DNA of 8,221 nucleotides from Chitinophagaceae bacterium (GTDB lineage: Bacteria > Bacteroidota > Bacteroidia > Chitinophagales > Chitinophagaceae), in contig JASLDA010000380.1 of the NCBI GenBank assembly GCA_030151745.1, positions 1 through 8,221 on the forward strand. The letters are read 5' to 3'. Under the pieces are notes generated by a model, which saw only the letters and a list, made by a program, of their open reading frames with translations, made no database searches and was not told the origin of the DNA. Shown one piece after another: positions 1 through 5,885 of this stretch (position 1 is the first letter of the stretch; the number at the start of each line of letters is the position of its first letter). The position numbers were made by a program, and so were the translations under genes.

Positions 1-10
1 GAAGAGCAAT

Positions 11-200
11 GCTGAGTCCCGACTATACAAGCTAAGGCTCCCGCTCCACTGCAAACTGCCTATTGCCAATTCCAAACAAGCTAAGGCTCCCGATCCACTG
101 CAAACTGCAAACTGCCCACTGTAAACTTGTATAAGCTAAAGGCTAACTATGCTAAGGCTCCCGATCCACTGCAAACTGCCTACTGCAAACTGCTTACTAC
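11..200. repeat. Composite repeat: 18-bp head plus 7-bp tandem tails
   Basis: The head gctaaggctcccgNtcca occurs at 31-48, 80-97 and 151-168, identical except for one C/A difference in the first copy. A degenerate partial head (gctaaaggct) lies at 134-143, and a more diverged one may begin at 11. Each full head runs directly into heptamers of the type ctgcaaa, ctgccta, ctgccca, ctgtaaa and ctgctta, which decay until the next head. Head-to-head spacing is 49 and 71 bp, so the array is irregular. Heptameric arrays in intergenic DNA are known from other bacteria such as cyanobacteria. Function here is unknown; replication slippage is the simplest origin. Confidence 0.85.
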
Positions 201-264
201 AAAAGCGCTCACCATGACATGCCTTTTATTTGGGATAGGCTTTAAGTACTATTTCTCAAGACCA

Positions 265-280
265 ATTCAACCATTCAACC
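265..280. repeat. Two-copy 8-bp tandem repeat
   Basis: The octamer attcaacc is repeated exactly twice, at 265-272 and 273-280. It lies 46 bp before the start codon of the small membrane protein gene. Two copies could be chance, but a second array with the same 8-bp period lies just after that gene. Confidence 0.5.
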
Positions 281-326
281 CCGAATAAGCTGCAAACCCC
301 CTGCGTGACTATTTTCGCTACCGGTT

Positions 327-773
327 ATGCGTGCGCGTGTCCGGGATTGGCTCTGGCGTTATCTGCCTGCGGAAGTGATTTCCATAGCGGCAACCCTGCT
401 GCCCGCGCTCGTGACGGCCGGGAATGGGGGCTCGCATATGGCGGTCGCGCTTGCCGGCACCTGGGGCGGGAATATCGGTTACTTCGGAACGATACTGCTG
501 CGCGATATCCTGAAGACACGCAAGGGACTGCGGCTGGCAGGACGGCGCTATACCCCGGTCTCGCTGCTGAAGAACATCCGTAACCTGCTTATCGAGTTCG
601 GGCTCGCAGAGCTGCTGGACTCCTTCCTGATCCGCCCGGCGCTCATGTACTGGATGCCGCAGTGGACAGGTTCCCTGGGCTGGGGACTCTTCGCCGCGAA
701 GCTCCTCGCAGACCTGACGTTCTACCTCCCGGCAATCTTTTTTTATGAGTGGAACAGGGGGAGGGGTAATTAG
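327..773 (+). CDS. Small unnamed polytopic membrane protein
   Basis: This 148-residue hydrophobic protein has four likely membrane helices, at about residues 12-32, 36-60, 89-110 and 115-141. A basic loop (about 61-86, with KTRKGLRLAGRR) probably faces the cytoplasm. The most distinctive stretch is EFGLAELLDSFLIRP at 90-104, where acidic and basic residues sit inside or next to hydrophobic helices, together with GTWGGNIGYFG at 44-54. Size and four-helix layout resemble GtrA-type small membrane proteins, but I do not recognise the family and assign no function. ATG 327 is the first start after the in-frame stop at 306-308; no Shine-Dalgarno is evident, which is usual in Bacteroidota. The stop TAG (771-773) lies in the first unit of an 8-bp array. 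The next gene is co-directional after a 90-bp gap, so co-transcription is possible. Confidence 0.78.
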   Translation: MRARVRDWLWRYLPAEVISIAATLLPALVTAGNGGSHMAVALAGTWGGNIGYFGTILLRDILKTRKGLRLAGRRYTPVSLLKNIRNLLIEFGLAELLDSFLIRPALMYWMPQWTGSLGWGLFAAKLLADLTFYLPAIFFYEWNRGRGN

Positions 774-823
774 GCAATTAGTCAATTAGGCAATTAGCCA
801 ATTAGTCGATTGGTGAATTGGCT
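768..823. repeat. 8-bp tandem array, seven units
   Basis: The units are aattaggc, aattagtc, aattaggc, aattagcc, aattagtc, gattggtg and aattggct, in perfect 8-bp register. The last two are diverged. The array begins inside the last sense codon of the membrane protein gene, supplies its TAG stop (771-773), and fills over half of the gap before the DUF2071 gene. Because 8 is not a multiple of 3 and the units carry TAG or TAA in several frames, the array also stops translation in other frames. Confidence 0.9.
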
Positions 824-863
824 TGGGCGCCGGTGGGACGGGAAATCAACTCAGCCGATTGCT

Positions 864-1595
864 ATGGCACAGACATTTCTTACTGCGGAATGGCGCAAGC
901 TGATCATGGCGAACTATGCCGTGGATCCGCTGTTGCTGCAGCCTTACCTGCCAGCACATACGGAGCTCGACCTTTTCGAGGGGAAATGCTATGTAAGCCT
1001 GGTGGGTTTCATGTTTCAGAATACGCGGTTGAAAGGGATCAGGGTGCCGCTGCATGTTCATTTCGAGGAAGTCAATCTCCGGTTTTACGTGCAGCATACA
1101 GGCACCGGCGCACCGCGGAAGCGCGGTGTCGTCTTCATCAAGGAGCTGGTCCCGCGCGCCGCCCTGAGCTTTGTGGCAAATACCTTCTACGGCGAGAACT
1201 ACGAAACACTGCCGATGCATCATAAATGGCACCGGGCGGCCTCGGGGCTGGTGGTCGGCTATCGCTGGAAGAAGGGCGGAATCTGGCAAAAGCTGCAGGT
1301 GACGGCGGGGCCGGAGGCGGTCCCGGCAGCCGGAGGCTCGCCGGAGGAATTCATTACCGAGCACTACTGGGGATATACGAAGCTGCGCGGCGGACATACT
1401 TCGGAGTACGAAGTGGTGCATCCGCGCTGGGACATCTATCCTGTGAAGCAATATACCGTCGACGTGAATTTCGGGCAGCTCTACGGAGCCCGCTGGGCTG
1501 CGCTGACGGATATGGAACCTGATTCTGTCTTGCTGGCAGAAGGCTCGGAGGTGACGGTCCGCTCCGGCTCCGCCATCCGTCTTGCCGGGCGATGA
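864..1595 (+). CDS. DUF2071 / YqjF-family protein
   Basis: This 243-residue protein matches the DUF2071 (YqjF-like) family along its whole length. Characteristic stretches are LTAEWRKLIMANY (6-18), LVGFMFQNTRLKGI (46-59), HFEEVNLRFYV (66-76), RGVVFIKELVPR (87-98), FITEHYWGYT (163-172) and EYEVVHPRW (181-189). The family is structurally related to acetoacetate decarboxylase-like beta-barrels, but its reaction is not established and no catalytic role is claimed. There is no signal peptide or membrane segment, so it is probably cytoplasmic. The frame can be opened at TTG 810, but that adds 18 residues encoded partly by the 8-bp repeat array and unlike the family, so ATG 864 is preferred. It lies co-directionally behind the small membrane protein gene and ends 49 bp from the convergent mlaE-like gene. 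No TAnnTTTG box is visible just upstream. Confidence 0.92.
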   Translation: MAQTFLTAEWRKLIMANYAVDPLLLQPYLPAHTELDLFEGKCYVSLVGFMFQNTRLKGIRVPLHVHFEEVNLRFYVQHTGTGAPRKRGVVFIKELVPRAALSFVANTFYGENYETLPMHHKWHRAASGLVVGYRWKKGGIWQKLQVTAGPEAVPAAGGSPEEFITEHYWGYTKLRGGHTSEYEVVHPRWDIYPVKQYTVDVNFGQLYGARWAALTDMEPDSVLLAEGSEVTVRSGSAIRLAGR

Positions 1596-1596
1596 C

Positions 1597-1637
1597 GGCG
1601 GCAAGATGTTTTTCCCCGGTCGGAGGAGATTGCCGCC
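1597..1637. terminator. Weak hairpin between convergent genes
   Basis: An 8-bp perfect inverted repeat, ggcggcaa at 1597-1604 and ttgccgcc at 1630-1637, encloses a 25-nt loop in the gap between two convergent genes. Neither arm is followed by a clear T-run, and the loop is long. It could be a weak bidirectional terminator or chance in GC-rich DNA. Confidence 0.25.
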
Positions 1638-1644
1638 CGCGCTG

Positions 1645-2388
1645 TCAGAGAAGAACTATCGACAGGCCGTAATCCGCAAACAGGATCAGGATGCAGCTCA
1701 CGACCACCGCCGTAGTGGATGCCCGGCCGATCTCGAGCGCGCCGCCTTCTACGTAGTACCCGTAATACGCCGGGATGGACGAGATGATGAATGCGAAAGT
1801 GACCGACTTGGCCAGGGCGAAAAAGATATTATAGGGCAGAAAGCCGTTTATCAGTCCCTGGTGAAACTGCTCCTTGCTCAGGATGCTGGAGAACATGCCG
1901 GCAAGATAACCGCCCCAGATGCCGATGGCGATGGAAAGCATGATCAGGCAGGGCACCATGGTAAGGGCCGCCATGATCTTGGGCATAATCAGGTACGACT
2001 TCGTATTGACGCCCATGATCTCCAGGGCGTCGATCTGCTCGCTGACGCGCATGTTCCCCAGTTCCGAAGCGATCTTCGAGCCGACCACGCCGGCCAGGAT
2101 AATGCAGATCACCGTCGGCGAAAGCTCCAGGATGATCGAGTCGCGGATGATGCCGGCGATCACCGATCTCGGGATGATAGGGGATACCAGCTGGTAGGCC
2201 GTCTGTACCGTAAGCACCATCCCGAGAAAGAGGGAGACGATGCTGACGATCGGCAGGGAGCGGATGCCGATATCGTTGCATTGCTTCATGAACTCGATCC
2301 AGTATTCGCGGATATTCTCAGGCCGGCGCAGCCCGCCTTTCAGCATCAGGGAATACTTACCGAAATGTTCGAGAAATCGTTTGATCAT
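1645..2388 (-). CDS. mlaE: MlaE-family ABC transporter permease
   Basis: This 247-residue inner-membrane protein is of full length for the MlaE family, the permease subunit of ABC systems that move phospholipids between inner and outer membranes with an ATPase (MlaF) and an MCE protein (MlaD). Diagnostic stretches are SLFLGMVLTVQTAYQL (52-67), the signature EQIDALEIMGVN (117-128) followed by PKIMAA, and GRASTTAVVVS (221-231) near the C-terminus. Hydrophobic segments fall at about 44-66, 88-106, 140-168, 185-208 and 224-246. ATG (complement of 2386-2388) fits the family N-terminus; no Shine-Dalgarno is visible, but a Bacteroidota-type -7 box lies 35 nt upstream. It appears monocistronic: a terminator precedes it, a convergent gene lies 49 bp downstream, and no mlaF or mlaD is adjacent. 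The symbol is by family; orthology to E. coli MlaE was not tested. Confidence 0.93.
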   Translation of the reverse strand: MIKRFLEHFGKYSLMLKGGLRRPENIREYWIEFMKQCNDIGIRSLPIVSIVSLFLGMVLTVQTAYQLVSPIIPRSVIAGIIRDSIILELSPTVICIILAGVVGSKIASELGNMRVSEQIDALEIMGVNTKSYLIMPKIMAALTMVPCLIMLSIAIGIWGGYLAGMFSSILSKEQFHQGLINGFLPYNIFFALAKSVTFAFIISSIPAYYGYYVEGGALEIGRASTTAVVVSCILILFADYGLSIVLL

Positions 2389-2423
2389 GCGCGGGGCAGC
2401 AGGATATGGCCGGCCTCAGGGCC

Positions 2424-2431
2424 CAAACTTA
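2424..2431 (-). promoter_or_regulatory. Candidate -7 box for the mlaE-like gene
   Basis: The minus strand reads TAAGTTTG, an exact match to the Bacteroidota primary-sigma -7 consensus TAnnTTTG, 35 nt before the start codon. No good TTTG -33 element is found at 19-21 nt; only a weak TATG lies at 20 nt. It lies downstream of the secDF terminator, as expected for an independent transcription start. Confidence 0.45.
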
Positions 2432-2478
2432 ATCCATACTTCAGCAGCGGCCATAAATAATTGAGCCAGCATGCGCAC

Positions 2479-2510
2479 AAAAAAAGAACCCGGCTGCAGG
2501 AGCCGGGTTC
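2479..2510 (-). terminator. Intrinsic terminator of secDF
   Basis: A perfect 10-bp inverted repeat, gaacccggct at 2486-2495 and agccgggttc at 2501-2510, has a 5-nt loop. On the minus strand it is followed directly by seven T (the A-run at 2479-2485). It starts 19 nt after the secDF stop codon and separates secDF from the mlaE-like gene. GC-rich stem, short loop and T-tract are all textbook. Confidence 0.93.
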
Positions 2511-2529
2511 CAAAGGGAATCGAATGAAA

Positions 2530-5500
2530 TTAAGCGAGCTTCTTCAGCTCTTCGATGCGGGCTTCCTTGTCCACTTCGTTCTTCAGTGAATCGCGCTTGT
2601 CCATATCCACCAGGATCGGGGCGGCCACGAAGATGGAAGAGTAGGTGCCCGTGATGACGCCGATCAGCATCGCGAATGCAAAGCCGCGGGTGGCTTCGCC
2701 GCCGAAGATGAACAGGATCAGAATCGTCAGGAACACCGACAGGGAGGTCATCACGGTACGGCTCAGCGTATCGTTGATGGCGCGGTTGATCACGCTTTGC
2801 TTGCTTTCTCCCGGGGATTTGCGGAAGTACTCGCGCACGCGGTCGAATACGATCACGGTATCGTTCATCGAGAAGCCGATCACGGTAAGTACCGCGGCGA
2901 TGAAGTGCTGGTCGATCTCAAGCGCGAAGGGAACGCGGTCGCGCAGGAAGGAGAACACCGCGAGGGTGATGCTCACGTCGTGCAGCAGGGAGATGATGGT
3001 ACCCAGCGAATACTGCCACTTGCGGAAGCGGATCAGGATATAGACGAAGATCGCCAGCAGGGATATGATCGTCGCGATTACGGAGCCGCGCTTCAGGTCT
3101 TCGGAGATCAGCGGGAGCACGGTACGCTCCTGGCCGGCGCCGCTGAGGTAGCTCGTGCGGAACTCGTCCAGCGTCGTGGACGCCGGGATGAAGTTGCCGG
3201 CCTTCAGGCCTTCGTAAAGCTTGGTACGTACCTGGGACGTCGCGTTCGTATCGGTGCTGGTAATCAGGTAGGACGTAGTGATATTGTAGGTATTGTTCGT
3301 ACCGATGGTCTTGACGACGGGATATTCGCCGAAGAACGGCTTCAGCTTTTCGCGGATCTCGCTTACATGGTGCTCCTTGGCGAAGCGGATGTCGTAGGAG
3401 CGGCCGCCGGCGAACTCAACACCGTAGTCGTAGCCGTAGAACAGGGAGCCGATACCCAGCAGGAATACGATCGCGGAGATGGTATAGGTCACCTTGCGGG
3501 TTTCGATGAACTTGAAGTGCGCCTTGCGGAATACGGACTTGGACAGGGTGGTGAAGTAGTTGAAGTGGCGCTCGCGCTTGGTCCACATATCGGTGACCAG
3601 GCGGCTGACGAGGATGCCGCAGAACAGGGACAGGAGGAGACCGATGATCTGGGTGGTCGCGAAGCCGCGTACCGGGCCCAGGCCGAAGATGAACAGGATG
3701 ATCGCGGTCAGCAGCTGTGTGATGTGACCGTCGAGCACCGGCGCGTACGAGCGGCGGTAACCGTCGCTCACGGCCTGCTGGTATCCCTTCCCGAGCGAGA
3801 GCTCTTCCTTGATACGCTCGAAGATGATAACGTTCGTATCCACGGCCATACCGATGGTCAGTACCAGACCTGCGATACCCGGCATGGTCAGGGTCGCGTG
3901 CAGGGCGGAGAGGATGCCTACGGTGAACAGGATATTCAGGATCAGGGCGATATTGGCCACCATGCCGCCTGTGTTGTAGTAGACAACCATCAGCACGAAG
4001 ATGACCACGAAGGAGATCGCCAGCGAGGCCATGCCCGAAGCGATGTTCTCGGCGCCGAGGGTCGGGCCCACAACCTGCTCCTGCACGATATGCGCGGGGG
4101 CCGGAAGCTTACCGATCTTGAGGATATTGGCGAGGTCGGTAGCGTCCTGGGAGCTCATATGGCCGCTGATGGACGTGCGGCCGCCGGTGATCTCGCGGGC
4201 ATTGTAGGGCGCGCTGTATACGCGGTCGTCCAGAACTACGGCCAGGTACTTGCCTGCGTTTTCACGGGTCATCTTGGCCCAGATCGCGCCGCCGGTCATG
4301 TCCATATCCATTACTACTTCCGGCTCGCCGGAGACCTGGTCGAAGTCGCTGCGTGCATCCACGATGTGGTCGCCTTCCAGTTTGGCGTTGTTGGAGCCGG
4401 AGACGGTCTTGAGGGCATAGACCGGTACCGGCACGGTGTTGTCGAAGCGCGTGGCTGCGTCGTCGGCGCCGAGCGCCAGCTTCACATTGTTCGGAAGGTA
4501 GGCCTTGACGATATCAGACTGGGTCAGCTCCAGGAAGCGGCTTACACTGCTCTTGGGGAGCAGCGCGATGACCGGGCCGCGGCCGTTGCTGGGAGCCATA
4601 AGCGACAGGAGCGGGTGCTCGTTGGCTTTGGACGAGCCGCTGTCCTTGCCTGCGGAGACGCCTCCTGCCAGGGCTTCGAGGGAGGAGCTGGTGTCCTTGC
4701 CGGCCGCGGCATGCGCGGTAGCAGCGGTATCCTTCGCCAGGGTATCGGCAGGAGCCGCTGCGGACTCGCCGTGAGCCTGGCGGGCCAGGGCTGCATCGGC
4801 CTTTTCAAGACCTTGGAAAACGGCGTTCAGGTCTTCGTACATTTCGAAGAACTGCAGCTTGGCGGTGCTTTGCAGGAACTCCCGGACGCGGTCCGGGTTG
4901 CGCACGCCGGCCAGCTCCACGGTGATGATGCCACGGTTCTTGTCCAGGGTGACGTTGGGCTGGGATACGCCGAACTTGTCGATACGCTTCTGCAGTACGT
5001 TATAAGTGCTGTTGATCGCTTCGCTGGCCTGGGAGCGGATGCGGTCCAGGACCTGCTTGTCGCTGCTCTGCAGGGTGATCTTGGTTTCGCCCGGCTTGGT
5101 GAACAGGCGGGCCAGGCCGCCGGCTCCCTTGTAGGACTGGCCGAAGAGCGTCACGAAGTCCGCCTGGCTGTTGGCTTTCAGCTTGCTGGCCTCGGCGATC
5201 GCCGCGTTCAGCGCCGGATCGGAGGGATTGTTGGACAGCGAGCGGACAAGCTCGTCGAGACTCACATCCAGCGTCACGTTCATACCCCCCTGCAGGTCGA
5301 GACCCAGGTTCAGCTCCTGGGCCTTTGCTTCCTGGTAGGTGTACTTGGCGAAGAGCAGGCTGACGACCTTCTCGCCCTGGATGCTGTCGGTGAGCGCTGC
5401 ATAGCGGGCTTCAACCAGGGGATCGTCGCTCTTAACGCCTGGATTGGTAGCCTGGACTTGGCGCAGCGCCTTAGCCCGGTAAGCAGTCTCTACGTTTCTG

Positions 5501-5583
5501 ACGAGGAAGGTGAAGGAAAGCTGATAGAGGGAGATCAGAATAAGCGCTGCGGTAAAAAACTTTACCAACCCTTTTAGCTGCAT
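2530..5583 (-). CDS. secDF: Protein translocase subunit SecDF (fused)
   Basis: SecD and SecF are fused in one 1017-residue inner-membrane protein that uses the proton motive force to help SecYEG/SecA export proteins. The SecD half has TM1 (7-27), the P1 motif LGLDLQGGM (93-101), the conserved run GKLPAPAHIVQEQVVGPTLG (491-510), five helices to about 662 and GMAVDTNVIIFERI (578-591). The SecF half has TM1 (698-717), GVEFAGGRSYDIRF (721-734), GFSMNDTVIVFDRVRE (903-918) and SRTVMTS (941-947). The transmembrane residues required for proton-coupled function in characterised SecDF are all present: D582, D908 and R942. Residues 262-320 form an Ala/Ser/Lys-rich low-complexity insert in the SecD periplasmic P1 domain. 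Length and fusion are typical of Bacteroidota. ATG (complement of 5581-5583) directly precedes the basic and hydrophobic TM1. A strong terminator follows the stop; a TATCTTTG box lies 40 nt upstream. Confidence 0.98.
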   Translation of the reverse strand: MQLKGLVKFFTAALILISLYQLSFTFLVRNVETAYRAKALRQVQATNPGVKSDDPLVEARYAALTDSIQGEKVVSLLFAKYTYQEAKAQELNLGLDLQGGMNVTLDVSLDELVRSLSNNPSDPALNAAIAEASKLKANSQADFVTLFGQSYKGAGGLARLFTKPGETKITLQSSDKQVLDRIRSQASEAINSTYNVLQKRIDKFGVSQPNVTLDKNRGIITVELAGVRNPDRVREFLQSTAKLQFFEMYEDLNAVFQGLEKADAALARQAHGESAAAPADTLAKDTAATAHAAAGKDTSSSLEALAGGVSAGKDSGSSKANEHPLLSLMAPSNGRGPVIALLPKSSVSRFLELTQSDIVKAYLPNNVKLALGADDAATRFDNTVPVPVYALKTVSGSNNAKLEGDHIVDARSDFDQVSGEPEVVMDMDMTGGAIWAKMTRENAGKYLAVVLDDRVYSAPYNAREITGGRTSISGHMSSQDATDLANILKIGKLPAPAHIVQEQVVGPTLGAENIASGMASLAISFVVIFVLMVVYYNTGGMVANIALILNILFTVGILSALHATLTMPGIAGLVLTIGMAVDTNVIIFERIKEELSLGKGYQQAVSDGYRRSYAPVLDGHITQLLTAIILFIFGLGPVRGFATTQIIGLLLSLFCGILVSRLVTDMWTKRERHFNYFTTLSKSVFRKAHFKFIETRKVTYTISAIVFLLGIGSLFYGYDYGVEFAGGRSYDIRFAKEHHVSEIREKLKPFFGEYPVVKTIGTNNTYNITTSYLITSTDTNATSQVRTKLYEGLKAGNFIPASTTLDEFRTSYLSGAGQERTVLPLISEDLKRGSVIATIISLLAIFVYILIRFRKWQYSLGTIISLLHDVSITLAVFSFLRDRVPFALEIDQHFIAAVLTVIGFSMNDTVIVFDRVREYFRKSPGESKQSVINRAINDTLSRTVMTSLSVFLTILILFIFGGEATRGFAFAMLIGVITGTYSSIFVAAPILVDMDKRDSLKNEVDKEARIEELKKLA

Positions 5584-5623
5584 AGGTAGTGTCGTGTATT
5601 ATGGACGAGATTTTTCGAGCGGG

Positions 5624-5631
5624 CAAAGATA
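5624..5631 (-). promoter_or_regulatory. Candidate -7 box for secDF
   Basis: The minus strand reads TATCTTTG, an exact match to TAnnTTTG, 40 nt before the secDF ATG. No TTTG is found at the expected -33 spacing; the nearest TTG-type element is about 34 nt away. It is supported by the same type of box at similar distance before the mlaE-like gene. Confidence 0.5.
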
Positions 5632-5670
5632 ATGTTTAATGATTTAGACATTCTATGGATTTCCGCCAAC

Positions 5671-5694
5671 AAAAAGACAGGTTCCTGTAATTTT
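5671..5694. promoter_or_regulatory. Dyad symmetry element upstream of secDF
   Basis: ACAGG-TT-CCTGT at 5677-5688 is a perfect 5-bp inverted repeat. After two mismatched pairs the symmetry resumes with AAAA (5671-5674) against TTTT (5691-5694). The 2-nt centre is too tight for a full hairpin, so it looks more like a protein-binding dyad than a terminator. Its centre lies about 52 bp upstream of the candidate secDF -7 box. No regulator is identified. Confidence 0.35.
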
Positions 5695-5706
5695 TTAACG
5701 CCGCCT

Positions 5707-5735
5707 TTTGGATTCGCCCGCAATGATTATTTTTA
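5707..5735 (+). promoter_or_regulatory. Tentative promoter for the M43 protease gene
   Basis: TTTG at 5707-5710 is followed after 17 nt by TATTTTTA (5728-5735), which misses TAnnTTTG only at the last base. The spacing is shorter than the usual 19-21 nt, and it would leave a leader of roughly 145 nt. This is the best plus-strand candidate I found, but it is weak. Confidence 0.22.
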
Positions 5736-5885
5736 CGGATTAGAGCCTTTTTCTAAATGGTGATTTGTCGCGCCGTACCCGTCCGTCTGTGCTGTGCAGG
5801 TGATTTCCCCGGCGGTCGCGCTCTCATCCCGGAAACAGGCTCTTGCAATATCTGATAATATCTATAGGAAATTCTACCTAAGCAT

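Larger units (their letters stand above)
1..326. other. Gene-free left flank with short repeats
   Basis: I find no supportable coding region here. Most of positions 11-200 is a composite repeat, described separately. Positions 200-264 are AT-richer. They contain TTTG at 229-232 followed by an imperfect -7-like TACTATTT at 247-254, but the 14-nt spacing and the mismatch make this a poor promoter for the gene at 327. A two-copy 8-bp tandem sits at 265-280. The in-frame stop TGA at 306-308 blocks any upstream extension of the gene starting at 327. Confidence 0.6.
5584..5885. other. Divergent intergenic region, secDF / protease
   Basis: This 302-bp gap holds the control regions of two divergent genes and no supportable gene. 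Seen in it are a -7 box for secDF (5624-5631), a symmetric dyad with flanking A and T runs (5671-5694), a tentative plus-strand promoter (5707-5735), and a direct repeat AATATCT at 5847-5853 and 5857-5863, spaced by 10 bp, 22 bp before the protease start. Positions 5760-5840 are GC-rich and show nothing I can name. Confidence 0.6.

Noticed and set aside
31..179. CRISPR-like array from the repeated segment near the left end
   Set aside because: The gaps between copies differ (about 20 and 42 bp) and are filled by heptamers related to the repeat itself rather than unique spacers; no cas gene is present.
305..583. A 92-codon frame starting at GTG 305, overlapping the small membrane protein
   Set aside because: Its composition is Ala/Gly/Arg-rich without helices or a domain, and it overlaps a frame with four consistent membrane segments.
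810..863. TTG start at 810 for the DUF2071 gene
   Set aside because: The extra 18 residues derive partly from the 8-bp repeat array and do not resemble the family N-terminus, whereas ATG 864 begins right at the conserved LTAEWR region.
846..1604. A 252-codon minus-strand frame opposite the DUF2071 gene
   Set aside because: It is a shadow of a gene whose plus-strand product matches its family end to end.
1582..2460. A 292-codon open frame on the plus strand opposite the mlaE-like gene
   Set aside because: The product is rich in Asp, His and Arg with no domain, and it lies antisense to a clear MlaE-family gene.
2797..5577. A 926-codon open frame on the plus strand opposite secDF
   Set aside because: The minus-strand SecDF product matches a known protein throughout. 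The antisense frame stays open because strong GC-ending codon use removes stop codons on the other strand, and its product (rich in Gly, Asp, Gln, Arg and Val) has no recognisable domain.
5671..5696. Intrinsic terminator reading from the dyad with a T-run
   Set aside because: The stem is only about 5 bp with a 2-nt centre, and no gene on either strand ends nearby; both flanking genes diverge from this region.
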